Source of the DNA: Parabacteroides sp. 52
Lineage (GTDB): Bacteria; Bacteroidota; Bacteroidia; Bacteroidales; Tannerellaceae
Reading direction: 5' to 3'
Assembly (NCBI RefSeq): GCF_010500925.1
Contig: NZ_QVMG01000011.1
Span: forward strand, 55,184 to 119,183
DNA length: 64,000 bases
Below the pieces are notes generated by a model. That model saw only the letters and a program-made list of their open reading frames with translations, did no database searches and had not been told where the DNA came from. Positions 8,306 through 18,177 of this stretch are shown one piece after another (position 1 is the stretch's first letter; each line of letters starts with the position of its first letter). The position numbers and the translations under genes were made by a program.

Positions 8306-9751
8306 CTATCTTTTATTGTAGTTTCTTAAGTAAGTAATTTCTGCATTCCGTGCTTTTTTCTCCCATTCAATGGGTTGAGGAAGTAACTCTTCCAGTTTTT
8401 CTTCTGTTTGCAGAATCGTTGGGCGTAATTGATCACGTTGAGAACTACTTCCCTTTGTATAGTTGGCACGCATATTTTTAAGTTTGTCTTTTAACTCTTG
8501 AATTTGGTTATTTAATGAGATCACTTTCTCATAATAACTTTTAGCATCCGGACTGTTTATCTCTTCCAATACATAATAAACAATTGTGTTGTTAATGACA
8601 AACTCAAAGTCTTTTTTTATTTCAACTTCCCCGAAAGGTATTTCTTTATGTGCCAAGGCTATTAGTTCGGGATAATCGGTGTTTTCCTTCCAGGTAGCTT
8701 CGATTGAAAATAAGGAGGCCCTCATTCGTTTTATTTCAATATCTTCATCCTCCAAGCGGGTACGGTTCTCATTCGGTATAAAAAGATAAACGCAAACCTT
8801 GTCTTCCGGTTGATAGCGGTCGGAGACAAACCAACCCAGTTTTTTAGTTTCATCAAAAACAATCATATAATCGTTATAAGGTGAATTGTAGGGCATTCCC
8901 AGTTGTTCGGGAGTTAAGTAGGTGTCTGAGTTCGTATTATACCGGGTCACAAACAGATCATATCCTCCCAAGGTGCCATTTCCTTTAGACGCATAATAGA
9001 GGGTTACCCCGTCAGAAAGGACAAAAGGATAATTATCGTTTTCGGAACTGTTGATATTCATTGGTAATTGTTTCTCATCTCCCCAATGATCCATCAACCG
9101 GGATTGGGTAAACAAGCAAAGCTGGTTCTCCGCAGTCTCCTGCGCATAATAAATCTTGTCCCCTTTCTGATTCATATAAACAGTTGATTCAAAAGGCAGT
9201 GAGCTTTGAAAGAATTCTTTGTATGTAGTCAATGTTCCACTTTCTTCACTTAATGTATAAGCCGATAAGAACTGATCTTTGGCAATGACCACGCTGTCGA
9301 TTACTTGTACGTCTTCTACTTTTTCCAGCATACGTTGTGCTGTCGTAGCGATATCCATTTGTTTTTGCCAATGTTCGGTGTCTTGTTTCTTTTTGGTCAG
9401 AAGGGTGATGTATTCTTCATACATCTCTGCCGCTTCTTCAAATTTGTAGCGGGCGAAATACACTTCGGCAAGATATTTGTACGAATCCTGCACTTTTCGG
9501 TTAATCCCGATCGTTAGATGTTTTTCCGCCCCATCCAAGTCTCCTGTTTCAAAACAACAGACACCATACCAATGGTTGTAGGAACCATTGTTGGGGGCTT
9601 GTTTTACTAATCGTTCGAAAGCGGGTTTGGCTTCGGCATATTGCCCGTCATTGTATAATTTTTTCGCCTGATCGAGACTTTGTGCCTGTAACCCGAAACT
9701 AAGAAATGTAATTCCGATTAAACAAAGTATTTTATGTGTGAAGCGTTTCAT
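8306..9751 (-). CDS. Exported TPR and beta-propeller-like protein
   Basis: This 481-residue secreted protein has a signal peptide at 1-23 ending LQAQ. TPR repeats span about 24-140 (YNDGQYAEAKPAFERL and similar). A central part has PD40/WD40-like blades (SDGVTLYYASKGNGTLGGYDLFV; shown here as SDGVTLYYASKG then TLGGYDLFV). A helical coiled-coil region near 410-465 ends the protein. TPR plus PD40 recalls the N-terminal half of OmpA-type proteins such as PorE of type IX secretion, but no OmpA peptidoglycan-binding domain follows. The ATG at 9751 is used because the upstream frame starts only with TTG. It heads the nfeD-floA-udp operon; its role with the flotillin is unknown. Confidence 0.82.
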   Translation of the reverse strand: MKRFTHKILCLIGITFLSFGLQAQSLDQAKKLYNDGQYAEAKPAFERLVKQAPNNGSYNHWYGVCCFETGDLDGAEKHLTIGINRKVQDSYKYLAEVYFARYKFEEAAEMYEEYITLLTKKKQDTEHWQKQMDIATTAQRMLEKVEDVQVIDSVVIAKDQFLSAYTLSEESGTLTTYKEFFQSSLPFESTVYMNQKGDKIYYAQETAENQLCLFTQSRLMDHWGDEKQLPMNINSSENDNYPFVLSDGVTLYYASKGNGTLGGYDLFVTRYNTNSDTYLTPEQLGMPYNSPYNDYMIVFDETKKLGWFVSDRYQPEDKVCVYLFIPNENRTRLEDEDIEIKRMRASLFSIEATWKENTDYPELIALAHKEIPFGEVEIKKDFEFVINNTIVYYVLEEINSPDAKSYYEKVISLNNQIQELKDKLKNMRANYTKGSSSQRDQLRPTILQTEEKLEELLPQPIEWEKKARNAEITYLRNYNKR

Positions 9752-9782
9752 CGCAACTCTTTTGTTTTTCAATTTATAAAAT

Positions 9783-9790
9783 CAAAGATA
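9783..9790 (-). promoter_or_regulatory. Promoter minus-7 element of the TPR/nfeD/floA/udp operon
   Basis: The minus strand reads TATCTTTG, an exact TAnnTTTG match 31 bases before the ATG. No clear minus-33 box is visible. Confidence 0.5.
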
Positions 9791-9833
9791 AGAATATTTT
9801 AGTACCCTATACATAATTCGCGACATAAATGTA

Positions 9834-9841
9834 TAATTTTG
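9834..9841 (+). promoter_or_regulatory. Promoter minus-7 element of the ttcA-like gene
   Basis: TAATTTTG matches TAnnTTTG, 20 bases before the ATG at 9862. It is divergent from the element at 9783. Confidence 0.5.
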
Positions 9842-9861
9842 CAGTCAATTAAATATTGACG

Positions 9862-10608
9862 ATGGCGAAAGAAACAGAAGACGAACGTCTGTACCGGAAG
9901 GTAGAGGAGAAACTTATAAAAGCGATTCGTTCGTATGAGTTGATAACCGATGGCGACCGGATATTGGTAGGACTTTCTGGAGGGAAAGACTCCCTGGCAT
10001 TAGTCGAATTATTGGGGCGGCGGATGAAGATTTACCGGCCGAAGTTCGAAGTGGTCGTTGCTCATATTGTAATGACTAATATTCCCTATCAGTCCGACAG
10101 GGAATATCTTCAGCAATGTGCCGAAGCCTACGGCTTGCCTTTTATTGTTTACGAAACACAGTTTGATGCCTCAACCGATCGCCGCAAATCCCCCTGTTTC
10201 CTTTGTTCCTGGACGCGCAGAAAAGCTCTGTTTGATATTGCCAAAAGAGAAAATTGCAATAAGATAGCCTTGGGACACCACCAGGATGATATACTGGAAA
10301 CCTTGTTGATGAACATGACACATCAGGGAGCTTTCGGCACGATGCCTCCTCGTTTAAAGATGGATAAGTTCGCCATGGAGATTATTCGTCCGCTTTGTTT
10401 GATCTCAGAAAAAGAACTGAATCGGATAGCCATTTGGCGCGGATATCAAAAACAAGTAAAAAACTGTCCCTATGAACGCGACTCCAGCCGTTCGGATATG
10501 AAAGATATTTTAAATCGTCTAGAGGCCATTAACCCCGAAGCCCGATACAGTCTTTGGGCAAGTATGACTCATATACAGGAAGATTATTTACCCCCTAAAA
10601 TCGGTTGA
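9862..10608 (+). CDS. ttcA: TtcA-family tRNA 2-thiocytidine synthetase
   Basis: TtcA-type enzymes adenylate and thiolate cytidine 32 of certain tRNAs using an iron-sulfur cluster. The 248-residue protein has the PP-loop SGGKDS at 39-44 and three conserved cysteines: the C112-F-L-C115 pair and C202 (NCPYE). This matches the three cluster ligands of E. coli TtcA. The GHHQDD segment of the PP-loop fold is also present. The ATG at 9862 is chosen over a TTG at 9856. It stands alone between two promoters and a bidirectional terminator. A related PP-loop thiolase with another target nucleotide cannot be excluded. Confidence 0.87.
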   Translation: MAKETEDERLYRKVEEKLIKAIRSYELITDGDRILVGLSGGKDSLALVELLGRRMKIYRPKFEVVVAHIVMTNIPYQSDREYLQQCAEAYGLPFIVYETQFDASTDRRKSPCFLCSWTRRKALFDIAKRENCNKIALGHHQDDILETLLMNMTHQGAFGTMPPRLKMDKFAMEIIRPLCLISEKELNRIAIWRGYQKQVKNCPYERDSSRSDMKDILNRLEAINPEARYSLWASMTHIQEDYLPPKIG

Positions 10609-10615
10609 ATACAAT

Positions 10616-10657
10616 AAAAAGAGGGACATAGGCTATAAAACCTATGTCCCTCTTTTT
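10616..10657. terminator. Bidirectional terminator between ttcA and lpxA
   Basis: A perfect 17-bp stem (10616-10632 with 10641-10657; GC core GAGGGACATAGG) is flanked by A and T runs on both sides. It serves the converging ttcA and lpxA transcripts. Confidence 0.85.
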
Positions 10658-10672
10658 ATAGAGTATCCTATC

Positions 10673-11461
10673 TTATAATTCGTCCAGCGATCCTCTGACA
10701 ATACCTCGTTCGGAACTTTTGATAAAGTTCAGAATCAAATCCCGTTCAGCACTGGGTTCATATTCTGTTTCGATTGCCTTGATAGCCTGTGTGTTATTTA
10801 ACCCACGGGTGTATAATGTACGATAGATATCCTGAATCAAAAAGACCTGCTCATTGGTAAATCCCCGGCGACGGAGTCCCACGATATTAATACCGCAATA
10901 AACGATCGGTTCGCGTCCGATCAATGTGTAGGGAGGAATATCTTTACCTACCCGTGAACCTCCTTGTATCATGACATGTTGAGATATGCGAACAAACTGG
11001 TGAACCAGGCTGCCTCCACTGACGATGGCATAATCCTCCACTTCTACTTCACCGGCAAGCTGTGTAGAGTTGCCAATGATAATATAGTTATTGAGTAAAC
11101 AGTCATGGGCAATATGCGAATAGGCCATGATAAGACAATGACTGCCTATAACCGTTTTCCCTTTGGCTGCTGTCCCGCGATTCACGGTTACACATTCACG
11201 GATGGTGGTATAATCCCCTATCTCAGCAGTTGTGTTTTCTCCGGCGAACTTAAGGTCTTGCGGGACACCAGCAATAACAGCACCAGGGAAAATGGAGCAG
11301 TGTTTTCCTATGCGGGCACCATTCAATATGGTGGCATGTGGGTAAATACGACAGCCGTCACCTATAACGACATCTTTCTCAACAACAACAAATGGATCAA
11401 TGGTTACGTCCTGGCCGATTTGGGCATCAGGGTGAACAACTGCTAATGGAGAAATATTCAT
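10673..11461 (-). CDS. lpxA: UDP-N-acetylglucosamine acyltransferase LpxA
   Basis: LpxA transfers a hydroxyacyl chain from acyl carrier protein to the 3-OH of UDP-GlcNAc, the first step of lipid A synthesis. The 262-residue protein has a left-handed beta-helix of hexapeptide repeats (residues 1-190), the catalytic HIAHD motif with H119, and the C-terminal helical domain with GLRRRGFT. It is the last gene of the lpxD-lpxC/fabZ-lpxA run, 8 bases after lpxC/fabZ, and is followed by a strong terminator. Confidence 0.97.
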   Translation of the reverse strand: MNISPLAVVHPDAQIGQDVTIDPFVVVEKDVVIGDGCRIYPHATILNGARIGKHCSIFPGAVIAGVPQDLKFAGENTTAEIGDYTTIRECVTVNRGTAAKGKTVIGSHCLIMAYSHIAHDCLLNNYIIIGNSTQLAGEVEVEDYAIVSGGSLVHQFVRISQHVMIQGGSRVGKDIPPYTLIGREPIVYCGINIVGLRRRGFTNEQVFLIQDIYRTLYTRGLNNTQAIKAIETEYEPSAERDLILNFIKSSERGIVRGSLDEL

Positions 11462-11469
11462 TTTACTTC

Positions 11470-12855
11470 TTATTTATTTTTTATTATTTGAGCCATAAAT
11501 TCGGCTTCACTAACGAGCTTCTCGCCCACAAATACATATCCTTTCATTGTAGATATACCCCGGCGAATGGGGGCTACCATTTCCAAACGGAGAATGAGTG
11601 TATCTCCTGGAACTACTTTCTGACGGAATTTCACTCCATCTATCTTCATGAAATAGGTGGAGTAACGCTCCGGTTCATCGACAGAACTAAGCACGAGTAG
11701 TCCTCCTGTCTGCGCCATCGCTTCCACCTGTAATACACCCGGCATCACAGGCTCTTGCGGGAAATGCCCGACAAAGAATGGTTCGTTTGTCGTTATATTC
11801 TTAACACCTACGATATGGTTGCTGCCAATCTCAATGATTTTATCCACCAACAAGAAGGGGTAGCGGTGCGGTAATAATTCCCGGATACGGTTAATATCCA
11901 TTACCGGTTCCTGGTTAGGATCATAGACCGGAGCTTGTATATCATTTAGTTTGATATCCTTCCGGATTGTACGGGCCAACTGGTTGTTGATTTTATGTCC
12001 GGGGCGTGTGGCAATAATCCGTCCACGTATAGGCTTTCCTATCAAAGCGATATCACCAATAACGTCAATCAATTTATGCCGCGCCGGCTCGTTATCGAAT
12101 ACTAACGGTTTGTTATTTACATAACCCAGATCCTGTACGTCCTTATGAGGGATACCGATCATATCAGCTAATTTGTCCAACGATTCCTGCGGGATCTTTT
12201 TGTCATAAATGACAATCGCATTGTCGAGGTCTCCTCCTTTGATCAGGTTGTTTTGTAATAAGGTTTCCACTTCACGGACAAAAACAAATGTGCGTGAGGC
12301 GGCTATTTCTTTGGGGAACTCAGCCAGATCGCTGAGCGTAGCAAACTGATTAGGCAAGACAGGAGAGTCAAAAGAGATCAACACATTGAGACTGAATTTA
12401 TCGTCCGGCAAAATGATAAGAGAAGAGCCGGTCTTTTCGTCGACAACTTCAATTTTTTGTTTTACGATATAATAATCTTTCGGTGCGTTTTGCTCCTGGA
12501 TGCCTACTGCTTGTATAGCCTCGGTGAAAAAGATGGAACTCCCGTCAAGGATTGGAAATTCCGGTGCATTCACTTCTATCAGGCAGTTGTCTATCTCGAA
12601 AGCATACAAGGCAGCCATTGCATGTTCAATGGTGCTGACGTATACGTCGTTTTTTCCGACAACAGTACCACGTTGCGTATTTATCACATTCTCCGCTAAA
12701 GCATCAATAACCGGTTCTCCTTCCAGATCGACCCGTTTGATTTTGTATCCATGATTTTCAGGTGCGGGGTTGAATGTGATCTGAATATCCAGTCCGGAAT
12801 GCAAACCTTTGCCATTCAGGGTGAAGCTCTTCGCAAGCGTCTTTTGTTTTTGCAT
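11470..12855 (-). CDS. lpxC/fabZ: Bifunctional LpxC deacetylase / FabZ dehydratase
   Basis: This is one polypeptide of 461 residues. The first about 300 are LpxC, the zinc-dependent deacetylase that commits to lipid A synthesis, with STIEHAMAAL (H78) and a second zinc His near residue 262 (ARHKLIDVIGD). The last about 150 are FabZ, the hydroxyacyl-ACP dehydratase of fatty acid synthesis, with HRYPFLLVD near 331 and HFPQEPVMPG near 363. The fusion is common in Bacteroidetes and Chlorobi. It places two enzymes that compete for hydroxyacyl-ACP in one protein. The gene is 2 bases after lpxD and 8 before lpxA. Confidence 0.97.
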   Translation of the reverse strand: MQKQKTLAKSFTLNGKGLHSGLDIQITFNPAPENHGYKIKRVDLEGEPVIDALAENVINTQRGTVVGKNDVYVSTIEHAMAALYAFEIDNCLIEVNAPEFPILDGSSIFFTEAIQAVGIQEQNAPKDYYIVKQKIEVVDEKTGSSLIILPDDKFSLNVLISFDSPVLPNQFATLSDLAEFPKEIAASRTFVFVREVETLLQNNLIKGGDLDNAIVIYDKKIPQESLDKLADMIGIPHKDVQDLGYVNNKPLVFDNEPARHKLIDVIGDIALIGKPIRGRIIATRPGHKINNQLARTIRKDIKLNDIQAPVYDPNQEPVMDINRIRELLPHRYPFLLVDKIIEIGSNHIVGVKNITTNEPFFVGHFPQEPVMPGVLQVEAMAQTGGLLVLSSVDEPERYSTYFMKIDGVKFRQKVVPGDTLILRLEMVAPIRRGISTMKGYVFVGEKLVSEAEFMAQIIKNK

Positions 12856-12857
12856 AC

Positions 12858-13901
12858 TTATTTGCTATTTATTTCTTTCTTTAATTCTTCTATCTCACGC
12901 TGCAACTGTCCCAGGGTGCGGTACATATCCGGCAACCGGTTAAAGACTGCGCTGGAGCGCATGAAATTTTTTGCATCAATGGCTGGAGCACCTAATAGAG
13001 TGACCGGTTCTTTCACATTGCTGATAACGCCGGCCTGTGCACCGAATGTCACATTGTCGGCTACTGTTATATGACCTGCTAGGCCTGCCTGTCCGCCAAA
13101 CATACAATGACGCCCTACTTTCACTGAGCCGGCTATACCAACCTGGGCAGCCATGACTGTATTTTCTCCAATCTCCACATTGTGCGCTATCTGGACCAGG
13201 TTGTCCAATTTGACACCTTGCCGGATAAGGGTAGAACCCATCACGGCCCGGTCGATGGTGGTATTAGCCCCCACTTCCACATTGTCTTCCAGAACGACAT
13301 TTCCCATTTGAGGTATCTTATTGTAACTCTCTCCTTCGGGGGCAAATCCAAAACCATCCGATCCGATGACGCTACCGGCATGTAAGATACACTTATTTCC
13401 AATGACGCATCCTTCGTATATTGTTGCATGAGGGTATAAAATCGTATGGTCTGCAATCTTCACATGGTCACCTACATAGGCGTAAGGATATATTTTACAA
13501 TTGGCACCTATCGTTGCATTTTCTCCTATATAAGCCATGTGGCCGATATAGCAATCGGCTCCGATCGTTGCTGTGGAGTCTATAAATGCAGTAGGGGAAA
13601 CACCTGTTTTTTTAGGCTTCATCTGCTCAATCATATTCAGCAGCATGGCCAATCCGGCATACGCGTTGGCTACTTTTACCAAGGTGGCCTGTATCGGTTT
13701 GGAAGGAGTATAATCTGTATTTACCAATACAATACTCGCTTGTGTCTCGTATATATGATGTTCGTATTTAGGGTTTGCAAGAAAGGTGAGTGAACCGGCT
13801 TGTCCTTCTTCAATCTTTGAAAAAGTATGTACTTTCACTTCCGGATTCCCGTCGACTGTTCCTTTCAAAAAGTCCGCAATTTGTTGGGCTGAAAACTCCA
13901 T
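12858..13901 (-). CDS. lpxD: UDP-3-O-acylglucosamine N-acyltransferase LpxD
   Basis: LpxD adds the second, amide-linked hydroxyacyl chain in lipid A synthesis. The 347-residue protein has the N-terminal uridine-binding domain (about 1-100), hexapeptide repeats forming a left-handed helix (about 100-310), the catalytic H240 in QIAHNVEIG, and a C-terminal helix ending in ELKKEINSK. The ATG at 13901 is chosen over a TTG at 13907. It is the first of three consecutive lipid A genes, 92 bases after pyrF with no clear terminator between, so read-through from the purM-prfA-pyrF genes is likely. Confidence 0.97.
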   Translation of the reverse strand: MEFSAQQIADFLKGTVDGNPEVKVHTFSKIEEGQAGSLTFLANPKYEHHIYETQASIVLVNTDYTPSKPIQATLVKVANAYAGLAMLLNMIEQMKPKKTGVSPTAFIDSTATIGADCYIGHMAYIGENATIGANCKIYPYAYVGDHVKIADHTILYPHATIYEGCVIGNKCILHAGSVIGSDGFGFAPEGESYNKIPQMGNVVLEDNVEVGANTTIDRAVMGSTLIRQGVKLDNLVQIAHNVEIGENTVMAAQVGIAGSVKVGRHCMFGGQAGLAGHITVADNVTFGAQAGVISNVKEPVTLLGAPAIDAKNFMRSSAVFNRLPDMYRTLGQLQREIEELKKEINSK

Positions 13902-13993
13902 TGTCAAGTTAAATTATAGCATGTCTATCAATGACGGCTCTGTTATGTGGTTATATACCAGTTTGCAAAAATGGTGAAAATTCTTTGTATAGC

Positions 13994-14836
13994 CTATGAT
14001 TTATGTAGAATAATTCCTTTATCCAATAGATAAACGGCCATTTCCTGTTGCACTTCCCGGGCTGCTTCCCGGGCTGCATCAGCAAAGTTGCGGGTGTTGT
14101 CGGCGTAAATAATCGCACGGGAAGAATTAACCAACAAGCCACATTCTTCGTTCATGCCATAGCGTGCCACCTCTTCCAGGCTTCCTCCCTGGGCGCCTAC
14201 TCCGGGTACTAAAAGGAAATGATGCGGGGCGTGTTTGCGTATGTCCTGGAACATTTTTCCTTGTGTTGCTCCGACAACGAACATCAACTGCTCATCGGTT
14301 GCCCACTCCTGGGATTTCTTTAATACTTTTTCAAAAAGACGTTCTCCGTTACTGTCTTCAGTCATTTGAAAATCCTGTGAGCCTTTGTTAGACGTCAAGG
14401 CCAAAAGGATTACCCAGCTTTCCGGATAGATAAGGAAGGGTTTGACACTGTCTTCTCCCATATAAGGGGCAACGGTGACTGCATCCACTTTGATATGATC
14501 GAAAAATGAACGGGCATACATTTCGGATGTATTCCCTATATCTCCTCGTTTGGCATCGGCTATAATGAATTGATCCGGATAGTTCTCACGTATATAGGTT
14601 ACTGTCTTTTCAAAAGCGAGCATGCCTTTGACCCCCAAGCTCTCATAAAAAGCTAAATTGGGTTTGTAAGCCACGCAAAAAGGTGCCGTAGCATCAATGA
14701 TTGCCTTATTGAATGCAAAGAGAGGATCCTCTTCTGTTAACAGATGTTCCGGTATCTTTTTTATATCAGTATCCAATCCAACGCAAAGGAAAGATTGTTT
14801 CTTTTGTATGTTTTCGAATAATTCTTGTTTGTTCAT
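13994..14836 (-). CDS. pyrF: Orotidine 5'-phosphate decarboxylase (subfamily 2)
   Basis: PyrF decarboxylates orotidine monophosphate to UMP, the last step of UMP synthesis. The 280-residue length and the DAKRGDI motif at 94-100 with the catalytic Asp/Lys place it in the longer subfamily 2 rather than the E. coli type. The closing region holds LLVNSSRAI, a phosphate-binding segment. It follows prfA by 43 bases and precedes lpxD by 92, in an apparent purM-prfA-pyrF-lpx transcription unit. Confidence 0.95.
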   Translation of the reverse strand: MNKQELFENIQKKQSFLCVGLDTDIKKIPEHLLTEEDPLFAFNKAIIDATAPFCVAYKPNLAFYESLGVKGMLAFEKTVTYIRENYPDQFIIADAKRGDIGNTSEMYARSFFDHIKVDAVTVAPYMGEDSVKPFLIYPESWVILLALTSNKGSQDFQMTEDSNGERLFEKVLKKSQEWATDEQLMFVVGATQGKMFQDIRKHAPHHFLLVPGVGAQGGSLEEVARYGMNEECGLLVNSSRAIIYADNTRNFADAAREAAREVQQEMAVYLLDKGIILHKS

Positions 14837-14879
14837 AATGGTAGAACGTTGATTTATTAAAATAGATAACTACATAGGG

Positions 14880-15965
14880 CTAAAACTCGGACTCTTTCAT
14901 GCGTTCCGTGTTCTCTGCCACAATTAAATGATCGATACAATCCTGAATGTCTCCGTTCATAAAGGCCGGAAGATTGTATATCGTATAATTGATACGATGA
15001 TCCGTGATACGTCCCTGAGGGTAATTATACGTACGGATCTTCGCTGAACGATCACCCGAAGAAACCATGGTTTTTCGTTTGGAGGCAATCTCATCGATAT
15101 ATTTCTGATATTCCATATTGTAAATCCGCGAGCGGAGTTCAATCATGGCTTTTGCTTTGTTTTTCAACTGCGACTTCTCGTCCTGGCATTGCACAGTAAT
15201 ACCTGTAGGGATATGCACCAGGCGAATGGCTGAATAGGTGGTATTTACCGATTGACCACCATGTCCGGATGCACAAAAAATATCCGTACGGATATCTGAT
15301 TCTTTTATCTCTACATCGAACTCGTCGGCTTCCGGAAGAACGGCTACGGTAGCAGCAGAGGTATGTACTCGTCCTTGTGTTTCCGTTTGTGGTACGCGCT
15401 GTACCCGGTGTACACCGGATTCATACTTCAGGATTCCGTATACTCCCTCCCCGTTAACGGTAAAGATTACCTCTTTGTATCCTCCGGAGGTGCCTTCGGT
15501 AAAACTTGTCAGCTCGATCTTCCAACCTTTACTCTCACAGTATCTTGTGTACATACGATAAAGGTCTCCGGCAAAAATAGACGCTTCGTCTCCTCCGGTA
15601 CCTCCCCGTATCTCCACGATAGCATTTTTGCCGTCTTGCGGATCGGCAGGGATAAGAAGCAACTTGATCTCTTCCTCTAATTCGGGGATACGATTGGCGT
15701 TGGCTTCCTGTTCCTCTTTAGCCATCTCCCGGAGCTCAGGGTCTTGTTCTGTCTCCAGTATATGTTTCGCTTCTTCAACGTTTTGAAGAGTCTGTATGTA
15801 TTTTTTACGCGCTGAAAGGATGAGTTCCAGATCGTGGTATTCTTTGTTGAGCTTGATGAATCGTTTTTGATCAGCGATCACTTCCGGGTCGGTGATTAAT
15901 GTTTCCACCTCCTCGAAACGACTTACTAATCCGTCTAATCTACCAAGTAAACTATTGTCAGCCAT
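14880..15965 (-). CDS. prfA: Peptide chain release factor 1
   Basis: RF1 recognises UAA and UAG stop codons and triggers peptide release. At 361 residues it is the normal length. The GGQ motif that enters the peptidyl transferase centre is at 236-238 (GHGGQSVN). The codon-reading PxT tripeptide is PQT at 192-194 in the [13 protein letters not shown] context. Its start codon shares one base with the purM stop (TAATG), indicating coupled translation. Confidence 0.97.
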   Translation of the reverse strand: MADNSLLGRLDGLVSRFEEVETLITDPEVIADQKRFIKLNKEYHDLELILSARKKYIQTLQNVEEAKHILETEQDPELREMAKEEQEANANRIPELEEEIKLLLIPADPQDGKNAIVEIRGGTGGDEASIFAGDLYRMYTRYCESKGWKIELTSFTEGTSGGYKEVIFTVNGEGVYGILKYESGVHRVQRVPQTETQGRVHTSAATVAVLPEADEFDVEIKESDIRTDIFCASGHGGQSVNTTYSAIRLVHIPTGITVQCQDEKSQLKNKAKAMIELRSRIYNMEYQKYIDEIASKRKTMVSSGDRSAKIRTYNYPQGRITDHRINYTIYNLPAFMNGDIQDCIDHLIVAENTERMKESEF

Positions 15966-17137
15966 TAATTTGAATAAACAAAGCGCCCTTGTTCGCTTTC
16001 AATGATAAGTTCATTGGCCGGAGCATCTTCTACATAACCGACCACCTGTGCTTGAATATCAAACTGTTGTGCTATTTTTATCACCTCTTCGGCATGTTCC
16101 GGGGCGATGTATATTTCCATCCGGTGTCCCATATTGAACACTTTGTACATTTCTTTCCAGTCTGTACCGCTTTGTTCCTGAATGATGCGGAACAAGGGAG
16201 GAATGGGGAACAAATGGTTTTTGACCACCCGTTTGTTTTGTACGAAATGCATCACCTTGGTTTGTGCCCCTCCGGAACAGTGAACCATGCCATGTACCTG
16301 TGGGCGTAATTTATCAAGAACCTGTTTGATGACAGGAGCATAAGTACGAGTAGGAGAAAGAACCATCTTACCGGCTGTCATGCCGATCTCATCCACCCGA
16401 TCCGTTAGCTTCAATCCTCCGGAATAAAGCAGATCTTCCGGTATCGCGGCATCATAACTCTCCGGATACGTCGCTACCAGGTATTTGGCAAATACATCAT
16501 GACGGGCAGAGGTTAGTCCGTTACTTCCCATACCACTGTTGTATTCTTTTTCATAAGTAGCCTGACCATAAGATGCCATGCCGACGATCACGTCACCGGC
16601 TTGTATATTTTGGTTGTCGATCACCTCGCTTCGTTTCATCCGGCAGGTAACCGTACTATCGACAATGATCGTGCGTACCAGGTCGCCGACATCAGCCGTC
16701 TCTCCTCCGGTAGCGTAACAGCCAACACCCATTTCACGGAGCTCGGCAAGTAATTCATCGGTTCCATTGATAATGGTCGAAATCACATCGCCACTGACAA
16801 GGTGTTTGTTGCGTCCGATTGTCGAAGATACCAATATGTTATCGGTAGCCCCTACGCAAAGCAGGTCGTCGATATTCATAATCAGTGCATCTTGTGCAAT
16901 CCCTTTCCAAACGGAGAGGTCACCGGTTTCTTTCCAGTACAGATAAGCCAATGCCGATTTGGTACCGGCTCCGTCGGCATGCATGATATTGCAATAAGCC
17001 GGGTCGCCTCCCAATATGTCCGGAATGATTTTACAAAAGGCATACGGGAAAATGCCTTTGTCAATATTCTTTATCGCATTGTGTACATCCTCTTTTGAGG
17101 CGGATACTCCTCGTTGATTATAACGCTGGTCACTCAT
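15965..17137 (-). CDS. purM: Phosphoribosylformylglycinamidine cyclo-ligase (AIR synthetase)
   Basis: PurM closes the imidazole ring in purine synthesis using ATP. The 390-residue protein has the family's HADGAGTKS segment near the N-terminus, [10 protein letters not shown], and GGETADVGD. It is longer than the roughly 345 residues of E. coli PurM, as is usual in Bacteroidetes. It heads the run purM-prfA-pyrF-lpxD-lpxC/fabZ-lpxA, with a promoter box just upstream. Confidence 0.95.
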   Translation of the reverse strand: MSDQRYNQRGVSASKEDVHNAIKNIDKGIFPYAFCKIIPDILGGDPAYCNIMHADGAGTKSALAYLYWKETGDLSVWKGIAQDALIMNIDDLLCVGATDNILVSSTIGRNKHLVSGDVISTIINGTDELLAELREMGVGCYATGGETADVGDLVRTIIVDSTVTCRMKRSEVIDNQNIQAGDVIVGMASYGQATYEKEYNSGMGSNGLTSARHDVFAKYLVATYPESYDAAIPEDLLYSGGLKLTDRVDEIGMTAGKMVLSPTRTYAPVIKQVLDKLRPQVHGMVHCSGGAQTKVMHFVQNKRVVKNHLFPIPPLFRIIQEQSGTDWKEMYKVFNMGHRMEIYIAPEHAEEVIKIAQQFDIQAQVVGYVEDAPANELIIESEQGRFVYSN

Positions 17138-17157
17138 TATACAAATATTTTGGAGGA

Positions 17158-17165
17158 CAAAGGTA
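17158..17165 (-). promoter_or_regulatory. Promoter minus-7 element of purM
   Basis: The minus strand reads TACCTTTG, matching TAnnTTTG, 20 bases before the purM ATG. Confidence 0.5.
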
Positions 17166-17181
17166 ATATTTTTTGTTTTAC

Positions 17182-18096
17182 TTATCTAAGTTTTAGAACA
17201 TCTCCTTCTTCCGGAATATAATCCGGGTCCTTTTTATTCATTTTATACAAGCTCTTAATCTGTATGCCATATAGCTGAGAGATGCTGTGCATGGACTCTC
17301 CGATTTGTACGACATGGTCATAATAGGGTTTGTCTGCTTTTTTCTTTTTCTTTTGCAGATAAACGATATCGCCCCGTTGCAAAGGGAAGTCTTCGGGCAC
17401 TTCGTTGTACTTTTTCAGCTTTTTCACTTTGAAGTCGAGATCCTGTGCAATCCGATCGAAGCTGTCGTTGGTGGTGGCATATACATAAATGAGACCATGG
17501 GTTTTATAAACGATCCGTTTCGTGGTCGGCCCTGTCTCTTTGTTTTTGCCTTTTGCAGCTGTTTTTATTCCTTTATCCTTGTCATAGCGGTACAGCTCGT
17601 AATCTTCAATGATCTTTATCAATTTGTTAGCATAGGCCCGGTCGGTGGCATAACCGCATTTCTGCAATCCCCGTGCCCAACTTTTATAATCGGTGATCTG
17701 AAGCTTGAAGAGAGAGGCGTAGCGGGAACGTTCGGCCAAGAAACGGGAGTGGTCCTCATAAGATTCTTCTACCCGTTTGTATTTGCGGAAGCATTCACCT
17801 TTCAGGTCATCATCGTGATAGACCCTTCCTCCCCGCCAATCGGAATGACATTTGATGCCGAAATGGTTATTCGATTCCCGGGCTAATTTGCTCATGCCGG
17901 CTCCGGATTCAAGGATGCCTTGTGCCAGCGTGATACTGGCGGGAATACGGTATTTCTTCTGGTGTTGTACCGCCAGGTTACTGTATGTATCGCTGTATTT
18001 CTGGTAAGAAGCATTTTTGCGTTGGGCTTGGGTGGTTCCCATACCGCCCCCGATCAAAAATAGGATGAACAATAAAATACGCAGGTGTGATCTCAT
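17182..18096 (-). CDS. Secreted GH73 glucosaminidase with two LysM domains
   Basis: This is a probable peptidoglycan hydrolase. The 304-residue protein has a signal peptide at 1-24, a mannosyl-glycoprotein endo-beta-N-acetylglucosaminidase (GH73) domain at about 35-165, with the catalytic Glu expected in AQGILESGAG. A basic linker and two LysM modules that bind glycan chains follow (about 205-250 and 260-304). It acts in the periplasm, probably in wall turnover or daughter-cell separation. It is divergent from cytidine deaminase and preceded by its own promoter box. Confidence 0.92.
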   Translation of the reverse strand: MRSHLRILLFILFLIGGGMGTTQAQRKNASYQKYSDTYSNLAVQHQKKYRIPASITLAQGILESGAGMSKLARESNNHFGIKCHSDWRGGRVYHDDDLKGECFRKYKRVEESYEDHSRFLAERSRYASLFKLQITDYKSWARGLQKCGYATDRAYANKLIKIIEDYELYRYDKDKGIKTAAKGKNKETGPTTKRIVYKTHGLIYVYATTNDSFDRIAQDLDFKVKKLKKYNEVPEDFPLQRGDIVYLQKKKKKADKPYYDHVVQIGESMHSISQLYGIQIKSLYKMNKKDPDYIPEEGDVLKLR

Positions 18097-18118
18097 GATG
18101 GGATTTGTTTTCTTTTCG

Positions 18119-18126
18119 CAAAGATA
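18119..18126 (-). promoter_or_regulatory. Promoter minus-7 element of the GH73 gene
   Basis: The minus strand reads TATCTTTG, an exact TAnnTTTG match 22 bases before the start codon. Confidence 0.5.
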
Positions 18127-18146
18127 TAATTATATGAAAAGATTCA

Positions 18147-18154
18147 TATATTTG
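18147..18154 (+). promoter_or_regulatory. Promoter minus-7 element of cdd
   Basis: TATATTTG matches TAnnTTTG, 23 bases before the cdd ATG. It lies back to back with the GH73 promoter. Confidence 0.5.
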
Positions 18155-18177
18155 TTTCTCTTAATAATCCTTATAAC

